Source of the DNA: Nitrospira sp.
GTDB taxonomy: Bacteria > Nitrospirota > Nitrospiria > Nitrospirales > Nitrospiraceae
DNA: 64,000 bases
Reading direction: 5' to 3'
Assembly: GCA_024998625.1 (NCBI GenBank)
Contig: JACOEL010000011.1
Coordinates: 62,001-126,000 of the forward strand
In this document: positions 1 to 8,770 of the stretch, one piece after another
How the letters are laid out: every line of letters starts with the position of its first letter
How positions within the stretch are numbered: position 1 is the first letter of the stretch
Program-made: the position numbers and the translations under genes
Notes under the pieces: generated by a model
The model's input: the letters and a program-made list of their open reading frames with translations, nothing else
Told to the model about the DNA's origin: nothing
Database searches by the model: none

Positions 1-1169
1 CCCAGTCCCAACTCCTTCCCGTAGGCTTCCCCGACCAGCACATCCTGCATATGCTGATGGTTTGAGGCCTGGAAGTAGGACCGTCCCTCTTTCAGCCCGT
101 CAAACTCATGCCCCTCCAATGCCTTAACGAGTGCGGAGGCGTCCGTCGTTCCAGCTCGTTGAATCGCCTCAAGGATCTGCGTCATGGCGGCATACCCAAG
201 ATAACAACGCGAAGTTGGCGTGTGATTGTATTTGTCGACGACGGCCCGAATAAACTGCCTGGATCCTTCCGTGTTGACCTTTGGATCCCAGATGAGCCCC
301 CAAATGCCGGCGTTGTTGGCATACCCGAGGGGCCGCCCAATTTGTTCACCCGCAATCATCCCACCCACGCCGATCTTCTCCTTCGCAAACTCATGTTTGC
401 TGTACGCCTTCAATGCGTGGACCAAATCCCACCCATAGAGGTTGAGCACCACCAGCGTCGGATGTTTATCCTTGGCCGCCGTGAACGCCGCGGTGAAGTC
501 CGTCGCCCCGAACGGCACCAGTGTCTCCCCCACAAACTCAACGCCATGAGCCTGGCCGGCCGTCACCATGGCCTGCGCCATGGCCTTGCCGTCCAATGAG
601 CTAGTCGTCAGCATATACCAGCGCGTGCCGTAGGCCTTGAGCAAGTGGGGCGCGACGGCCTGCGCCATCATCGAAGCATTCGGCATAAAGACGAACGTGT
701 GCGAGCTGCACGCGGCTCCGGTCAGCTCGGGGAGAAGGGAGCCCGTGACCATGAACAGCTTGTTCTCCTTCTTTGCCAACTCCGAAACCACAAGCGCACA
801 ATCCGCATTAAACGTGCCCATCAGGACATCAACCCGATCATCTCGCACAAACTTGGTGGCGGCTTTGATGGCCGTCTCAGAATTCGACGCATCGTCGGCC
901 TCGAGAATCGCCACCGGCCGCCCTAACACACCGCCACGTTTATTGAACAGATCGACGGCCACATTGGCCCCATGCACATCATGAACGGAAGAGGTCTTGT
1001 ATGGGCTCGAGAGCGGATCGAGGATCCCGATCTTGATCGGCTCGGCGGCAGAGGGCACCGCTTGATCAGGCGACGCACCGAGCACACGGTCGACCAAGTC
1101 GCCACAGAGCAACGCGCCCCCGGTCATGGCTGATAGTTGCAAGAAACGTCTGCGTGAGATCCTATTCAT
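1..1169 (-). CDS. Tat-exported ABC transporter substrate-binding protein, Peripla_BP_6/LivK type (3' end outside window)
   Basis: The frame is open from the ATG at 1169 to the left edge, so the C-terminus is missing; about 389 residues are visible. A GGGGGG ribosome-binding site precedes the start. The N-terminus reads MNRISRRRFLQLSAM, a twin-arginine (Tat) signal, so the protein is exported folded. The mature part begins IKIGILDPLSSPYKTS and contains NKRGGVLGRPV and the segment VPFGATDF, as in the branched-chain amino acid/urea/amide solute-binding family. The ligand cannot be told from the sequence. The permease and ATPase genes, if linked, would lie to the left. It could be UrtA-like, but I see nothing that decides this. 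Confidence 0.8.
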   Translation of the reverse strand, partial: MNRISRRRFLQLSAMTGGALLCGDLVDRVLGASPDQAVPSAAEPIKIGILDPLSSPYKTSSVHDVHGANVAVDLFNKRGGVLGRPVAILEADDASNSETAIKAATKFVRDDRVDVLMGTFNADCALVVSELAKKENKLFMVTGSLLPELTGAACSSHTFVFMPNASMMAQAVAPHLLKAYGTRWYMLTTSSLDGKAMAQAMVTAGQAHGVEFVGETLVPFGATDFTAAFTAAKDKHPTLVVLNLYGWDLVHALKAYSKHEFAKEKIGVGGMIAGEQIGRPLGYANNAGIWGLIWDPKVNTEGSRQFIRAVVDKYNHTPTSRCYLGYAAMTQILEAIQRAGTTDASALVKALEGHEFDGLKEGRSYFQASNHQHMQDVLVGEAYGKELGL

Positions 1170-1532
1170 ACACTTGATCCCCCCTGGTTTTCATTCGCCC
1201 TCTTATGCACCACGACCCCGATGGTAAAGCCATGATCACACTGAGCGGGACTGTCTCTCTTAACAGAGTCAGCTGCGTTTTCACAGCACGAAGTTGGACC
1301 TCTGGAACGACGATCTCCTCTCACAATGGGCGAGGTAGAGCCCTCGCAAATGATGGTGGTCAAAACAACTGGGAGAGCCGGGCGAGAATCTTCCTGGAGT
1401 GCGAGGGATTCAAATAACCCTCGCTGATTGCGGTAAGAGGACAAAGCGGGATTGAGAACACACATCTCAGCCTCCATCCCGGCCACCGCCGCTGGAACGG
1501 CAAGAAAGAAACGGGAGGGTGTGACTCATGGG
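1170..1532. other. Intergenic region with a 7-bp hairpin
   Basis: No convincing gene; the open frames here have no ribosome-binding site and no family resemblance. It probably holds the promoter and leader of the leftward solute-binding protein gene. A perfect inverted repeat, GCGAGGG at 1401-1407 and CCCTCGC at 1418-1424, could form a hairpin. It has no T-tract on either strand, so it is not a classical terminator. Confidence 0.4.
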
Positions 1533-2618
1533 TTAGCTGTACTGGTCTTCGGTGTACACCTGCTTAATCGACCAGAACACTGCCTCCTTTAGCTTCTTGA
1601 TCTGAGGATCTGGGGGATCGTTACGGATCTTCTGCAGTTTCCTATCGAGTGCAAACAGCGGCTCAACCGATCGCCGGTCGGGAACCCGCCCCAACGCCCA
1701 GGCAATCTCCGTTTGAACAGCGATGTCAATGCCGGGTGCGTCCAACATCTCAAGAAGCGGCGGAACCACTCTCGGGTCACTATGGATATTCCCAAGATCA
1801 CCCAACCCCTTAGCCGCCGCGGCCTGCAAATCTGGCTGTTTGGAGTGCTTCAGAATATCGATGAGCACTGGGATTCCCTCCTTCCCCATATTGCCCAACG
1901 CCACCGCCGCTTGCTTTGCCAAGTCTTTATCCTTCAGCGCCTCTGTCAGATGAGGCAACGCTTCATCTGCTACCATCTCTCCCAGGAGGGAAATAATATT
2001 CAATTTCCTGAGCTGGCTGGTGTCCGGAGAATCCATCAACTTCAGCAGTCGATCCGCCTGCCCCCATTCGGCCGTCAAAAAGAGCGGGAATTCATACTTC
2101 TCTAACTCGCCCTGGAGCGCGGTCAGGGCATAGGCACCTGGCGCGCCTCCTTGAGCCGATTGAGCGGCCTGATTGGCATCTTCAAATTCCGTCCGAACCT
2201 CCTTCTGCCATTTGATCTTCATCCCTCCCAAAGCATATGTCACCTGACACGCCGGTCCCTTCCAGAGGCGAGAAGGGGCATCCGGTAAATCATTGTCTCC
2301 ACCGGCCGCCGCGGTACCTTCCCACGTCTTACGTTGCTCGCACTTTACCCGGATGACGACATCGTGCGGAAGGGCCGGATCTGCAATGACTACATAGCCC
2401 ATTTCCTTCATGCGTCGCATCACAACTTCTCTGATTCCATCGGGGCTACCAGCGCCCGTATCAGTAAGCGCGACCACCTCAACGAGCACCGTCTGAATAT
2501 GTGCCAGTTGAGCCTTTTGCGTTTCACTAAAGTAGTCTCGATAGGCCCATGCTGAAGAGCCGATGCCAAGGAGCAGCAGAAGGAAGATAGCTGCGGCAAA
2601 GGAAGTGCTCCGCGTCAT
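1533..2618 (-). CDS. Exported HEAT-repeat protein
   Basis: 361 residues. Residues 1-25 form a signal peptide (hydrophobic AAIFLLLLLGIGSSAWA). Residues 26-180 form an unrecognised N-terminal domain with two cysteines (VKCEQR and PACQVTY). From about residue 190 there are HEAT/PBS-lyase-like repeats, such as LPHLTEALKDKDLAKQAAVA and GIPVLIDILKHSKQPDLQAA, ending in a repeat with RSVEPLFALDRKLQ. Such superhelical repeats are protein-binding scaffolds. The partner is unknown. The gene stands alone between the solute-binding protein gene and tRNA-Leu, and a second, unrelated HEAT protein lies at 7737-8528. Confidence 0.75.
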   Translation of the reverse strand: MTRSTSFAAAIFLLLLLGIGSSAWAYRDYFSETQKAQLAHIQTVLVEVVALTDTGAGSPDGIREVVMRRMKEMGYVVIADPALPHDVVIRVKCEQRKTWEGTAAAGGDNDLPDAPSRLWKGPACQVTYALGGMKIKWQKEVRTEFEDANQAAQSAQGGAPGAYALTALQGELEKYEFPLFLTAEWGQADRLLKLMDSPDTSQLRKLNIISLLGEMVADEALPHLTEALKDKDLAKQAAVALGNMGKEGIPVLIDILKHSKQPDLQAAAAKGLGDLGNIHSDPRVVPPLLEMLDAPGIDIAVQTEIAWALGRVPDRRSVEPLFALDRKLQKIRNDPPDPQIKKLKEAVFWSIKQVYTEDQYS

Positions 2619-2834
2619 ATGGACTTCCTCCCTTTCAATAGGGTCTTAAATGAAGGTCAATGCAACAAAGAATCGACGCTTCATTATACGCTCCACGGTC
2701 TCCCGACTCTATGAGAGAGCGCCAAGCATCGAACTGAACCGATAACGCACAGCCCCCGCCCAGCCGACTTATCATCAGCATCCTTTTTCCACTTCGACCG
2801 ACCCGCCAGCACACTGGCCCCACCTGCGTATGGG
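2619..2834. other. Intergenic region upstream of tRNA-Leu
   Basis: No gene is supported between the HEAT protein start and the tRNA promoter. The open frames on the minus strand lack ribosome-binding sites and protein-family features. Confidence 0.35.
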
Positions 2835-2864
2835 TTGACAGGCAGACTCGATCGACGGTACAAA
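2835..2864 (+). promoter_or_regulatory. Probable sigma-70 promoter of tRNA-Leu(UAG)
   Basis: A consensus -35 box TTGACA (2835-2840) is followed after 18 bases by TACAAA (2859-2864) as a weak -10. The predicted start near 2872 lies about 75 bases before the tRNA. The -35 is perfect; the -10 matches four of six positions. Confidence 0.5.
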
Positions 2865-2945
2865 ATGTCATTATTCATCGTGCCTTTCCACGCGCAGGCA
2901 CATTTTATATGTAGCATCGGTGAGCAACCTAGTACTCAGCGTCGC

Positions 2946-3028
2946 GCGAGAGTGGCGGAACTGGCAGACGCGCGAGACTTAGGATCTCGTGGGTAACCGT
3001 GGGGGTTCAAGTCCCCCCTCTCGCACCA
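2946..3028 (+). tRNA. tRNA-Leu, anticodon UAG
   Basis: Seven-pair acceptor stem GCGAGAG (2946-2952) with CTCTCGC (3018-3024), discriminator A and an encoded CCA (3026-3028). The anticodon stem CGAGA/TCTCG encloses the loop CTTAGGA, giving anticodon TAG (reads CUN, mainly CUA). The T-arm contains GTTCAAGTC. The long variable arm is typical of a class II tRNA. It lies 60 bases upstream of the trigger factor gene and may be co-transcribed with it. Confidence 0.95.
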
Positions 3029-3088
3029 CCTCTCATAGATCCGCATGGCGCAACTAACTTTTCGGACCCGGAGGACGTGAACAGCTTT

Positions 3089-4414
3089 ATGAAAATGGAA
3101 ATGACCGAACTCGGCCCCATGAAGCGAGCCCTCAAAATTGAAGTCCCGGCAGATGAAGTGAACCTGCGCTTTGTTCAGGCCTACTCTGAATTGAACCGGC
3201 AGGTTCGCATTCCAGGGTTCAGACCTGGGAAGGCTCCGCTCCAGTTACTTGAGAAGCGATATGCAAAGACGGTCGAAGAGGACGTGATTCGCAGCCTGGT
3301 TCCGGATTATTATGATCGAGCCATCCGCCAGGCCGGCATCGTTCCGGTTCTCGTAGAAATTCCGCCACTGGAACGGGTCAAAGTCAAAAAAGACACACCC
3401 TTTAGCTTTACCGCAACCGTTGAAATCAAGCCGACCATCGAGCTTCGAGATTACAAAGCTCCGAATCCTATCTCCCTCAAACAGGACCAGAGAACCGTCA
3501 CGGATGAACAGGTCGAAAAAGCCCTCGACGTTCTCCGCGAGCAAATGGCCCAATTACACCCTGCTCCCGCCGGAACAACATTGGCCGATGGCGACTATGC
3601 GGTCCTAGATATTGAGGGAACCTTGGATGGCAAACCGCTCGAAGGAACGACCAAAGAAGGGCACCTTCACAAAATGGGCTCACATGCCTCCGTGCTTGGC
3701 ATCGACATTGAAACTCACCTCCCAGGCAAAAAGGAAGGTGAGTCGATAACTATTCCACAAGCCTATCCCACGACACACCCTGATACTCGCGTCGCGGGCA
3801 AGACCGTGAACTTTTGTTGTACCATCAAGTCCGTAAAACAGAAACAGCTCCCCGCGCTAGACGACGAGTTCGCAAAGGATTGCGGCCCCTACCAATCATT
3901 GCAGGAAATCCGGGAAAAGCTTCGCACCGAAATGGAACGAGCCCTGAAGAAGGATATCGAGGACAGCTACAAGGACACCATCTTAAAGCGACTGGCTGAA
4001 ACCCATCATTTTGAACTTCCCGGAACACTGGTTGAGCGAGAGCTATCCGCCATGGTCCGGCAACAATTGCAATCCCGCCAGCGGAAATCCAGCGACAATT
4101 CCGGCACTTCACCTGCCGCGCCTCAAACAGAGGATGCCAAGAAACTCCAGGATGAACTGCGCCCAGAAGCCGAACGGCGCGTCAAGGTTGGACTAATCCT
4201 TGAGGCACTGGCGACGAAGGAAAGCATCACCGTCACAAATGAGGATCTTAGTAACGAAATCACGAGGCTTGCTGCGGAGGTCAAACTCTCGGTCGAAGAA
4301 GTCACCCGGATGATTCAGGCCGGTGGGCAGGATACCCTAGACGACCTTCGATCTCGGATTTTGGCCGATAAAGCCTTAGATTTTGTCTACAAGCACGCAA
4401 TGATCCAGGGGTAA
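3089..4414 (+). CDS. tig: Trigger factor (ribosome-associated chaperone and prolyl isomerase)
   Basis: 441 residues. It binds the ribosome and shields nascent chains. The N-terminal ribosome-binding domain holds the signature region RQVRIPGFRPGKAPLQLLEK. A FKBP-type isomerase domain follows near residues 160-240, with DGDYAVLDIEGTLDGK, then the helical C-terminal domain. I chose ATG 3089 because a GGAGG lies at 3070-3074; in-frame ATGs also follow at 3095 and 3101. A longer open frame runs back into the tRNA and cannot be real coding there. The C-terminal domain has a short Ser/Pro/Thr-rich insertion (SSDNSGTSPAAPQTED). The order tig-clpP-clpX is a classic protein quality-control cluster. Confidence 0.95.
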   Translation: MKMEMTELGPMKRALKIEVPADEVNLRFVQAYSELNRQVRIPGFRPGKAPLQLLEKRYAKTVEEDVIRSLVPDYYDRAIRQAGIVPVLVEIPPLERVKVKKDTPFSFTATVEIKPTIELRDYKAPNPISLKQDQRTVTDEQVEKALDVLREQMAQLHPAPAGTTLADGDYAVLDIEGTLDGKPLEGTTKEGHLHKMGSHASVLGIDIETHLPGKKEGESITIPQAYPTTHPDTRVAGKTVNFCCTIKSVKQKQLPALDDEFAKDCGPYQSLQEIREKLRTEMERALKKDIEDSYKDTILKRLAETHHFELPGTLVERELSAMVRQQLQSRQRKSSDNSGTSPAAPQTEDAKKLQDELRPEAERRVKVGLILEALATKESITVTNEDLSNEITRLAAEVKLSVEEVTRMIQAGGQDTLDDLRSRILADKALDFVYKHAMIQG

Positions 4415-4541
4415 CATAGTTTGTTGCCATGAGTCGCAGCACTGCATAGCCGGGCAGGGATCACCAAAATCCAAGTTAAATGAGTATGGTAGACTGAAGA
4501 GTTTCCACCTGTCAGGCCTCTAGCGGAAAGGATTCAGCTGA

Positions 4542-5177
4542 ATGCTAGTTCCGATTGTCATCGAACAGACGAACCGCGGCGAACGTGCCTATGACATTTA
4601 CTCGCGCCTGCTTAAAGACCGCATCATCTTTCTCGGCGCACCGATCGATGACGTCTTTGCAAACCTGATTATCGCTCAATTGCTGTTCCTGGAGGCCGAA
4701 GACCCTGAAAAGGATATCAATCTGTACATCAATTCACCCGGGGGTAGTGTCACGGCTGGACTTGGCATCTACGATACGATGCAATACGTCAAACCTGCCA
4801 TCAATACGATCTGCTTAGGCCAGGCTGCCAGCATGGGAGCCTTCCTCCTGACAGCCGGCACAAAGGGCAAACGCTACGCCTTGCCGAATGCCCGAGTCAT
4901 GATCCATCAGCCGATGGGAGGATTTCAGGGCCAAGCCACCGAGATCGATATTCACGCGCGCGAGATCCTGAAGATTCGCGAACGCCTGAACGAAATCATG
5001 GCTAAGCACACCGGGCAGCCACTTGACAAAATTTCGCAGGACACCGAGCGAGACTATTTCATGTCGAGCGAAGAAGCAAAGCGATATGGATTGATCGATG
5101 AAGTCATCACACGCCCCCTGAAGAGCCTCAAGCCCGTAGGGTCCACAGACTCAGGGAAGGACGGCGGCAAGAGCTAG
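4542..5177 (+). CDS. clpP: ATP-dependent Clp protease proteolytic subunit
   Basis: 211 residues, the usual ClpP length. This serine peptidase (S14) forms a double heptameric barrel and degrades substrates unfolded by ClpX or ClpA. The catalytic Ser is in [11 protein letters not shown] and the His in [11 protein letters not shown]; the acidic residue lies in the DTERDYFM region. The start [20 protein letters not shown] is typical of mature ClpP with almost no propeptide. The ATG follows GGAAAGGA. The next gene, 26 bases downstream, is clpX. Confidence 0.97.
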   Translation: MLVPIVIEQTNRGERAYDIYSRLLKDRIIFLGAPIDDVFANLIIAQLLFLEAEDPEKDINLYINSPGGSVTAGLGIYDTMQYVKPAINTICLGQAASMGAFLLTAGTKGKRYALPNARVMIHQPMGGFQGQATEIDIHAREILKIRERLNEIMAKHTGQPLDKISQDTERDYFMSSEEAKRYGLIDEVITRPLKSLKPVGSTDSGKDGGKS

Positions 5178-5203
5178 TTGACCTTTGGTGTACAGGAGGC
5201 AGC

Positions 5204-6460
5204 ATGGCTAAGCAAGAAAAGATTGATCGGCACCTGCGATGCTCGTTTTGCGGGAAAAGCCGTGACGAAGTGCGTAAGCTCATCGCCGGCCCCACCGTCT
5301 ACATCTGCGATGAATGTGTCAACCTCTGCAACGACATCATTGCGGAGGATTGGGAAGAGGCGAAGGAAGAAATATCTTCGAAGCTGAAGAAACCAGCCGA
5401 AATCAAACACCACCTTGATCAATATGTGGTCGGCCAGGATCGTGCCAAGCGAATCCTCTCCGTTGCCGTACACAACCACTACAAGCGCATCTCCGCCAAG
5501 GAGAAAGACGTCGACGATGTCGAACTCCAAAAAGGCAATATTCTGGTCATCGGCCCAACCGGCACCGGGAAAACACTCCTTGCTCAAACCCTGGCCAAGT
5601 TCCTTGACGTGCCGTTCACCCTTGCGGATGCCACCACGCTCACAGAAGCAGGCTATGTCGGTGAAGACGTTGAGAACATAATCCTAAAACTGCTACAGGC
5701 CGCTGACTACGATGTCGAACGCGCCGAGCGCGGAATTGTGTACATCGACGAAATAGACAAGATTAGCAGGAAAAGCGATAGCCCTTCCATCACGAGAGAT
5801 GTCTCCGGTGAAGGGGTTCAGCAGGCACTGCTGAAACTTATTGAAGGAACCGTCGCGAACGTGCCGCCGCAAGGTGGGCGCAAGCACCCGCACCAAGAGT
5901 TCATTCAAGTCAACACCTCAAACATCTTGTTCATCTGCGGCGGAGCATTCGTCGGGCTTGAGCATATCATCGAACAACGCATGAACAGAAAATCGATGGG
6001 GTTCGGAGCGGAAGTCCGAGGCCGCAACGACATCCGATTGGGTGAATTGCTGCCGCACGTCCAACCGGAAGATCTCCTGAAGTATGGATTGATCCCGGAA
6101 TTCATCGGCCGCTTGCCGGTCGTCGCCACCCTGGATGAGCTCGACGAGCAGGCATTGATTCGCATCCTTACCGAGCCCCGAAATGCGCTTACCAAGCAAT
6201 ATGAAAAGTTGCTTTCCTTCGAGAAGGTCAAGCTCCGTTTTACGGAGGGCGCCCTGAGCGCCGTTGCACGGAAAGCCTTCACACAAAAGACCGGTGCACG
6301 CGGGTTACGCTCAATTCTAGAAGAGGCCATGCTCGACGTGATGTACGATGCGCCTTCGCAGAAACAAATTAAGGAAGTCGTCATAACCGAAGACGCCATC
6401 AGCGGAAAACACGCTCCGATCCGCATCTTTGAGCAGGATAAGGACGTGAAAAGCGCATAA
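5204..6460 (+). CDS. clpX: Clp protease ATP-binding subunit ClpX
   Basis: 418 residues, full length. AAA+ unfoldase that recognises tagged substrates and threads them into ClpP. The N-terminal zinc-binding domain has four cysteines (CSFCGKS and ICDECVNLC). Walker A is GPTGTGKT and Walker B is [10 protein letters not shown]. The pore loop GYVGEDVE and the ClpP-contact IGF-type loop region follow. ATG 5204 is preceded by AGGAGGC. A strong terminator follows at 6504-6530. Confidence 0.97.
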   Translation: MAKQEKIDRHLRCSFCGKSRDEVRKLIAGPTVYICDECVNLCNDIIAEDWEEAKEEISSKLKKPAEIKHHLDQYVVGQDRAKRILSVAVHNHYKRISAKEKDVDDVELQKGNILVIGPTGTGKTLLAQTLAKFLDVPFTLADATTLTEAGYVGEDVENIILKLLQAADYDVERAERGIVYIDEIDKISRKSDSPSITRDVSGEGVQQALLKLIEGTVANVPPQGGRKHPHQEFIQVNTSNILFICGGAFVGLEHIIEQRMNRKSMGFGAEVRGRNDIRLGELLPHVQPEDLLKYGLIPEFIGRLPVVATLDELDEQALIRILTEPRNALTKQYEKLLSFEKVKLRFTEGALSAVARKAFTQKTGARGLRSILEEAMLDVMYDAPSQKQIKEVVITEDAISGKHAPIRIFEQDKDVKSA

Positions 6461-6503
6461 ATTACACCTGGCAGTTTATTCTCACCACTAACGTTACTCC
6501 TCC

Positions 6504-6530
6504 AGAGGGGGCCTCGCGCCCCCTCTTTTT
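6504..6530 (+). terminator. Rho-independent terminator of the tig-clpP-clpX operon
   Basis: A nine-pair GC-rich stem, AGAGGGGGC (6504-6512) with GCCCCCTCT (6518-6526), has a CTCGC loop and continues into TTTT (6527-6530). It begins 43 bases after the clpX stop. Confidence 0.9.
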
Positions 6531-6593
6531 AAGCTTCCCCTGATCAACACTTCAGGCATACCCTCACCAATCCACTTCCCCAAATCTTAGTTT

Positions 6594-6624
6594 TTGTCGA
6601 CAAGGCCATTCCGTGCGGTATACT
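6594..6624 (+). promoter_or_regulatory. Possible promoter of the first PilZ-like gene
   Basis: A near-consensus -10 TATACT (6619-6624) lies 53 bases before the coding start. The -35 is poor (TTGTCG, 6594-6599, 19-base spacer). It sits just after the clpX terminator, where a new promoter is expected. Confidence 0.4.
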
Positions 6625-6676
6625 TGCGGAAAGATGGATATCTCCCCACTGGTGCCTTATCCGAAGGGCGGCGCAG

Positions 6677-7201
6677 GTGAAATTCCCAGTCGTATCGAGC
6701 AATAGACATAAGGGCAAGACGCTTGAGATTGATTCCTCCAAAGAGGTGATCACCTTGGTGGGCATCAACGGCGAACCAATGGGAAGCATGGCCTGGGACT
6801 TTCTCGTCGATCAAATTCTGACCTACCGGAAAGCACAGCAGTCCCGTGAGGCGCGGTCTGAGCCCCGCATTTCGCTCTCCATACGGGTCAAATACCACAC
6901 TCCCGAGGGTACTCAATTCGAAAGTCGAGCGGGCGGGATCGGCGGAGGAGGCTTATTTATCGAGAGCTTCACACCCTTAGCCGTGGGAACTAAGCTCGCC
7001 ATGGAGTTTACACTGCCGGAAAGTCCGAGCGAGTGGCTGTCGGCCAAAGGCGTGATCGCATGGGTGTGTCCGAAGGCCGACCAATATACATTTAGCCCGG
7101 GAATGGGCGTCCGCTTCAGCGACATCGCGGCGGAAACGCGGAATCGAGTGCTCAGCCTGGTTCATTCGGTCAAGGGCTTCCCCCGGGACGAGCCAAAGTA
7201 A
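6677..7201 (+). CDS. PilZ-like domain protein, first of a tandem pair
   Basis: 174 residues, starting at GTG. Residues 1-55 form a short N-terminal domain (MKFPVVSSNRHKGKTLEIDS). A PilZ-type beta-barrel follows from about residue 56. The first PilZ motif, RxxxR, is present (RSEPR). The second, normally D/N-x-S-x-x-G, is replaced by GGIGGGGLFIES, so the acidic or amide residue and the Ser are both Gly. Family members bind cyclic di-GMP; whether this one does is doubtful. The form resembles the GGLFI-type PilZ proteins common in Myxococcus and relatives. It is a clear paralogue of the next gene, with similar length and shared motifs. Confidence 0.75.
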   Translation: MKFPVVSSNRHKGKTLEIDSSKEVITLVGINGEPMGSMAWDFLVDQILTYRKAQQSREARSEPRISLSIRVKYHTPEGTQFESRAGGIGGGGLFIESFTPLAVGTKLAMEFTLPESPSEWLSAKGVIAWVCPKADQYTFSPGMGVRFSDIAAETRNRVLSLVHSVKGFPRDEPK

Positions 7202-7264
7202 CCAACTCCTGGACAACACCGCAATCCCAACCTCCCCAATGCACACACGAAATCTGAGCCAAGG

Positions 7265-7783
7265 ATGAAGTTTCCCGTTACCGCCACTCGCGAACACCAA
7301 GGGAAGACGCTCAGCATTGACTGTGACCAAGAAACCCTGTCTTTATTCGATGACACCGGGCAACGCCTCTGCATACTTACCTGGGGCACCTTGATCGAAC
7401 ATATGCTCTCAGTCGACGAAGACGGACGCTTCGCCCATAGCCGTGCGCATCCCCGAGCGCCGCTCGCAATCAAGGTACACTGCACCACCGCCGATGGAAA
7501 GCACTTCGACAGTCTGACCGGCGGGATCGGCGGAGGGGGACTGTTTATCGAAAGTAGTGCGCCGTTAGCACCCGGCACTGAATTGAAGGTTGAATTTGCC
7601 TTGCCTGACCGGCCAAGTCAGAAATTCGAAACGCACGCGAAAGTGGCATGGACGCGTTCAAAACCCGAACGATACTTGTTATTTCCCGGAATGGGCATTC
7701 AGTTCACTGATATCGACCCGGAAGCCCAAGCACGGCTCATTGACTTGGTTGCCTCTCTGAACCGAACTCGTGCGACAGCGTAA
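7265..7783 (+). CDS. PilZ-like domain protein, second of a tandem pair
   Basis: 172 residues. It has the same layout as its upstream neighbour: MKFPVTATREHQGKTLSIDC at the start, RxxxR as RAHPR, and the identical altered second motif GGIGGGGLFIESS. C-terminal segments correspond closely (YLLFPGMGIQFTDID here, YTFSPGMGVRFSDIA there), so the pair arose by tandem duplication. Its 3' end overlaps the convergent HEAT lipoprotein gene by 47 bases. The role is probably regulatory, by analogy with PilZ proteins; the target is unknown. Confidence 0.75.
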   Translation: MKFPVTATREHQGKTLSIDCDQETLSLFDDTGQRLCILTWGTLIEHMLSVDEDGRFAHSRAHPRAPLAIKVHCTTADGKHFDSLTGGIGGGGLFIESSAPLAPGTELKVEFALPDRPSQKFETHAKVAWTRSKPERYLLFPGMGIQFTDIDPEAQARLIDLVASLNRTRATA

Positions 7784-8528
7784 TCTGTTGCACAGCCCAT
7801 CGAGCCCATCCACGGACCCTCATATCTGGGTCCGCTTCAGCCGCCCTCGACAGCTCTGCCAAGACCCCATTATCACCTATTTTTCCTAACCGAAACGCCG
7901 CCTCTGCGCGAACACTTGCAACCATATCTGTCTCGAGAAGTGAGCGAAGGTAAGAAACGGCACCAGGATTCCCGGTCTCCCCTAGTGCGGCCGCGACCCC
8001 CTGACGCACGCGCGCATCCGGATCTCGAAGCGCATTGATTAAATCCGTGGAGAGCGACACGGCATCCAGACTGAGCAACGCCCGAGTTGCGGCAATACGA
8101 GCAGAACCCTGCGGATGCCGAAGAACCGCAAGAGTCTGAGCCTCACGATCCGCAGAAAACTCAATTTCGCCGAGAGCCTGCGCCGATGCCATTCGAACCG
8201 GCTCAGCAGAATCGGCCAGATGCCCTGCGAGCGCCATCCCACTCTTCCCGTCACCCAGTCGACCCAGTGCGAGAGCCGCAGCTTCTCGGACCTGAGCGTC
8301 CGGATCATCGAGCGCCACGGTCAGACCGGAATTGGAAGACTTATGGCCGATCTTCCCCAAAGCCTCCGCGGCAGTGCGCCGGACGTCCGGGTCTGGGTCG
8401 GCAAGCAACTCAACAAGGCGTCGAGATACCGTCTCCGGTTCCCCCGATGGAGCATCGACGTAACACCCGTACACCACGGAGCACAGCAGCAGCCAGAAGA
8501 GGAATTGGAGTCGAAAATAAGAACCCAT
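7737..8528 (-). CDS. HEAT-repeat lipoprotein
   Basis: 263 residues from ATG 8528; the frame is open further upstream, but this start gives a proper lipoprotein signal (MGSYFRLQFLFWLLLCSVVYGC, lipobox VYGC). The rest is an array of about six HEAT/PBS-lyase repeats, for example DPDPDVRRTAAEALGKIG and DPDARVRQGVAAALGETG. The A-x-A-L-G-x-[IL]-G signature recurs throughout. It should be membrane-anchored and scaffold-like. Its last 47 bases overlap the convergent PilZ-like gene. Confidence 0.75.
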   Translation of the reverse strand: MGSYFRLQFLFWLLLCSVVYGCYVDAPSGEPETVSRRLVELLADPDPDVRRTAAEALGKIGHKSSNSGLTVALDDPDAQVREAAALALGRLGDGKSGMALAGHLADSAEPVRMASAQALGEIEFSADREAQTLAVLRHPQGSARIAATRALLSLDAVSLSTDLINALRDPDARVRQGVAAALGETGNPGAVSYLRSLLETDMVASVRAEAAFRLGKIGDNGVLAELSRAAEADPDMRVRGWARWAVQQITLSHEFGSERQPSQ

Positions 8529-8770
8529 CGGAGAAACAGACTGTATATGGGTGAGGAAATTCAACGGAATTGAAACGTTCATCCTAGCAGGCGTAGGAGA
8601 ACCCACGCCCCTGCGTAACTACGAAATTGAAGCCGGTTCGCGATGAAACACTTTGGGTGCATTGCCCAAGACGCCAACTAACGAGACACCGGTAAAACAA
8701 ATGGGTCGGAGGCCTAACTGGCTAGGACTCGGAATTACCTGTGCAAGGGTAGAGACTTTTCCAGCGTCTT

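Noticed and set aside
1166-1486. A 106-codon minus-strand frame upstream of the solute-binding protein
   Set aside because: No ribosome-binding site, no domain, irregular composition; more likely promoter and leader sequence.
2999-3088. N-terminal extension of trigger factor back into the tRNA
   Set aside because: The added codons would be part of the mature tRNA; the ATG at 3089 has a better-placed GGAGG.
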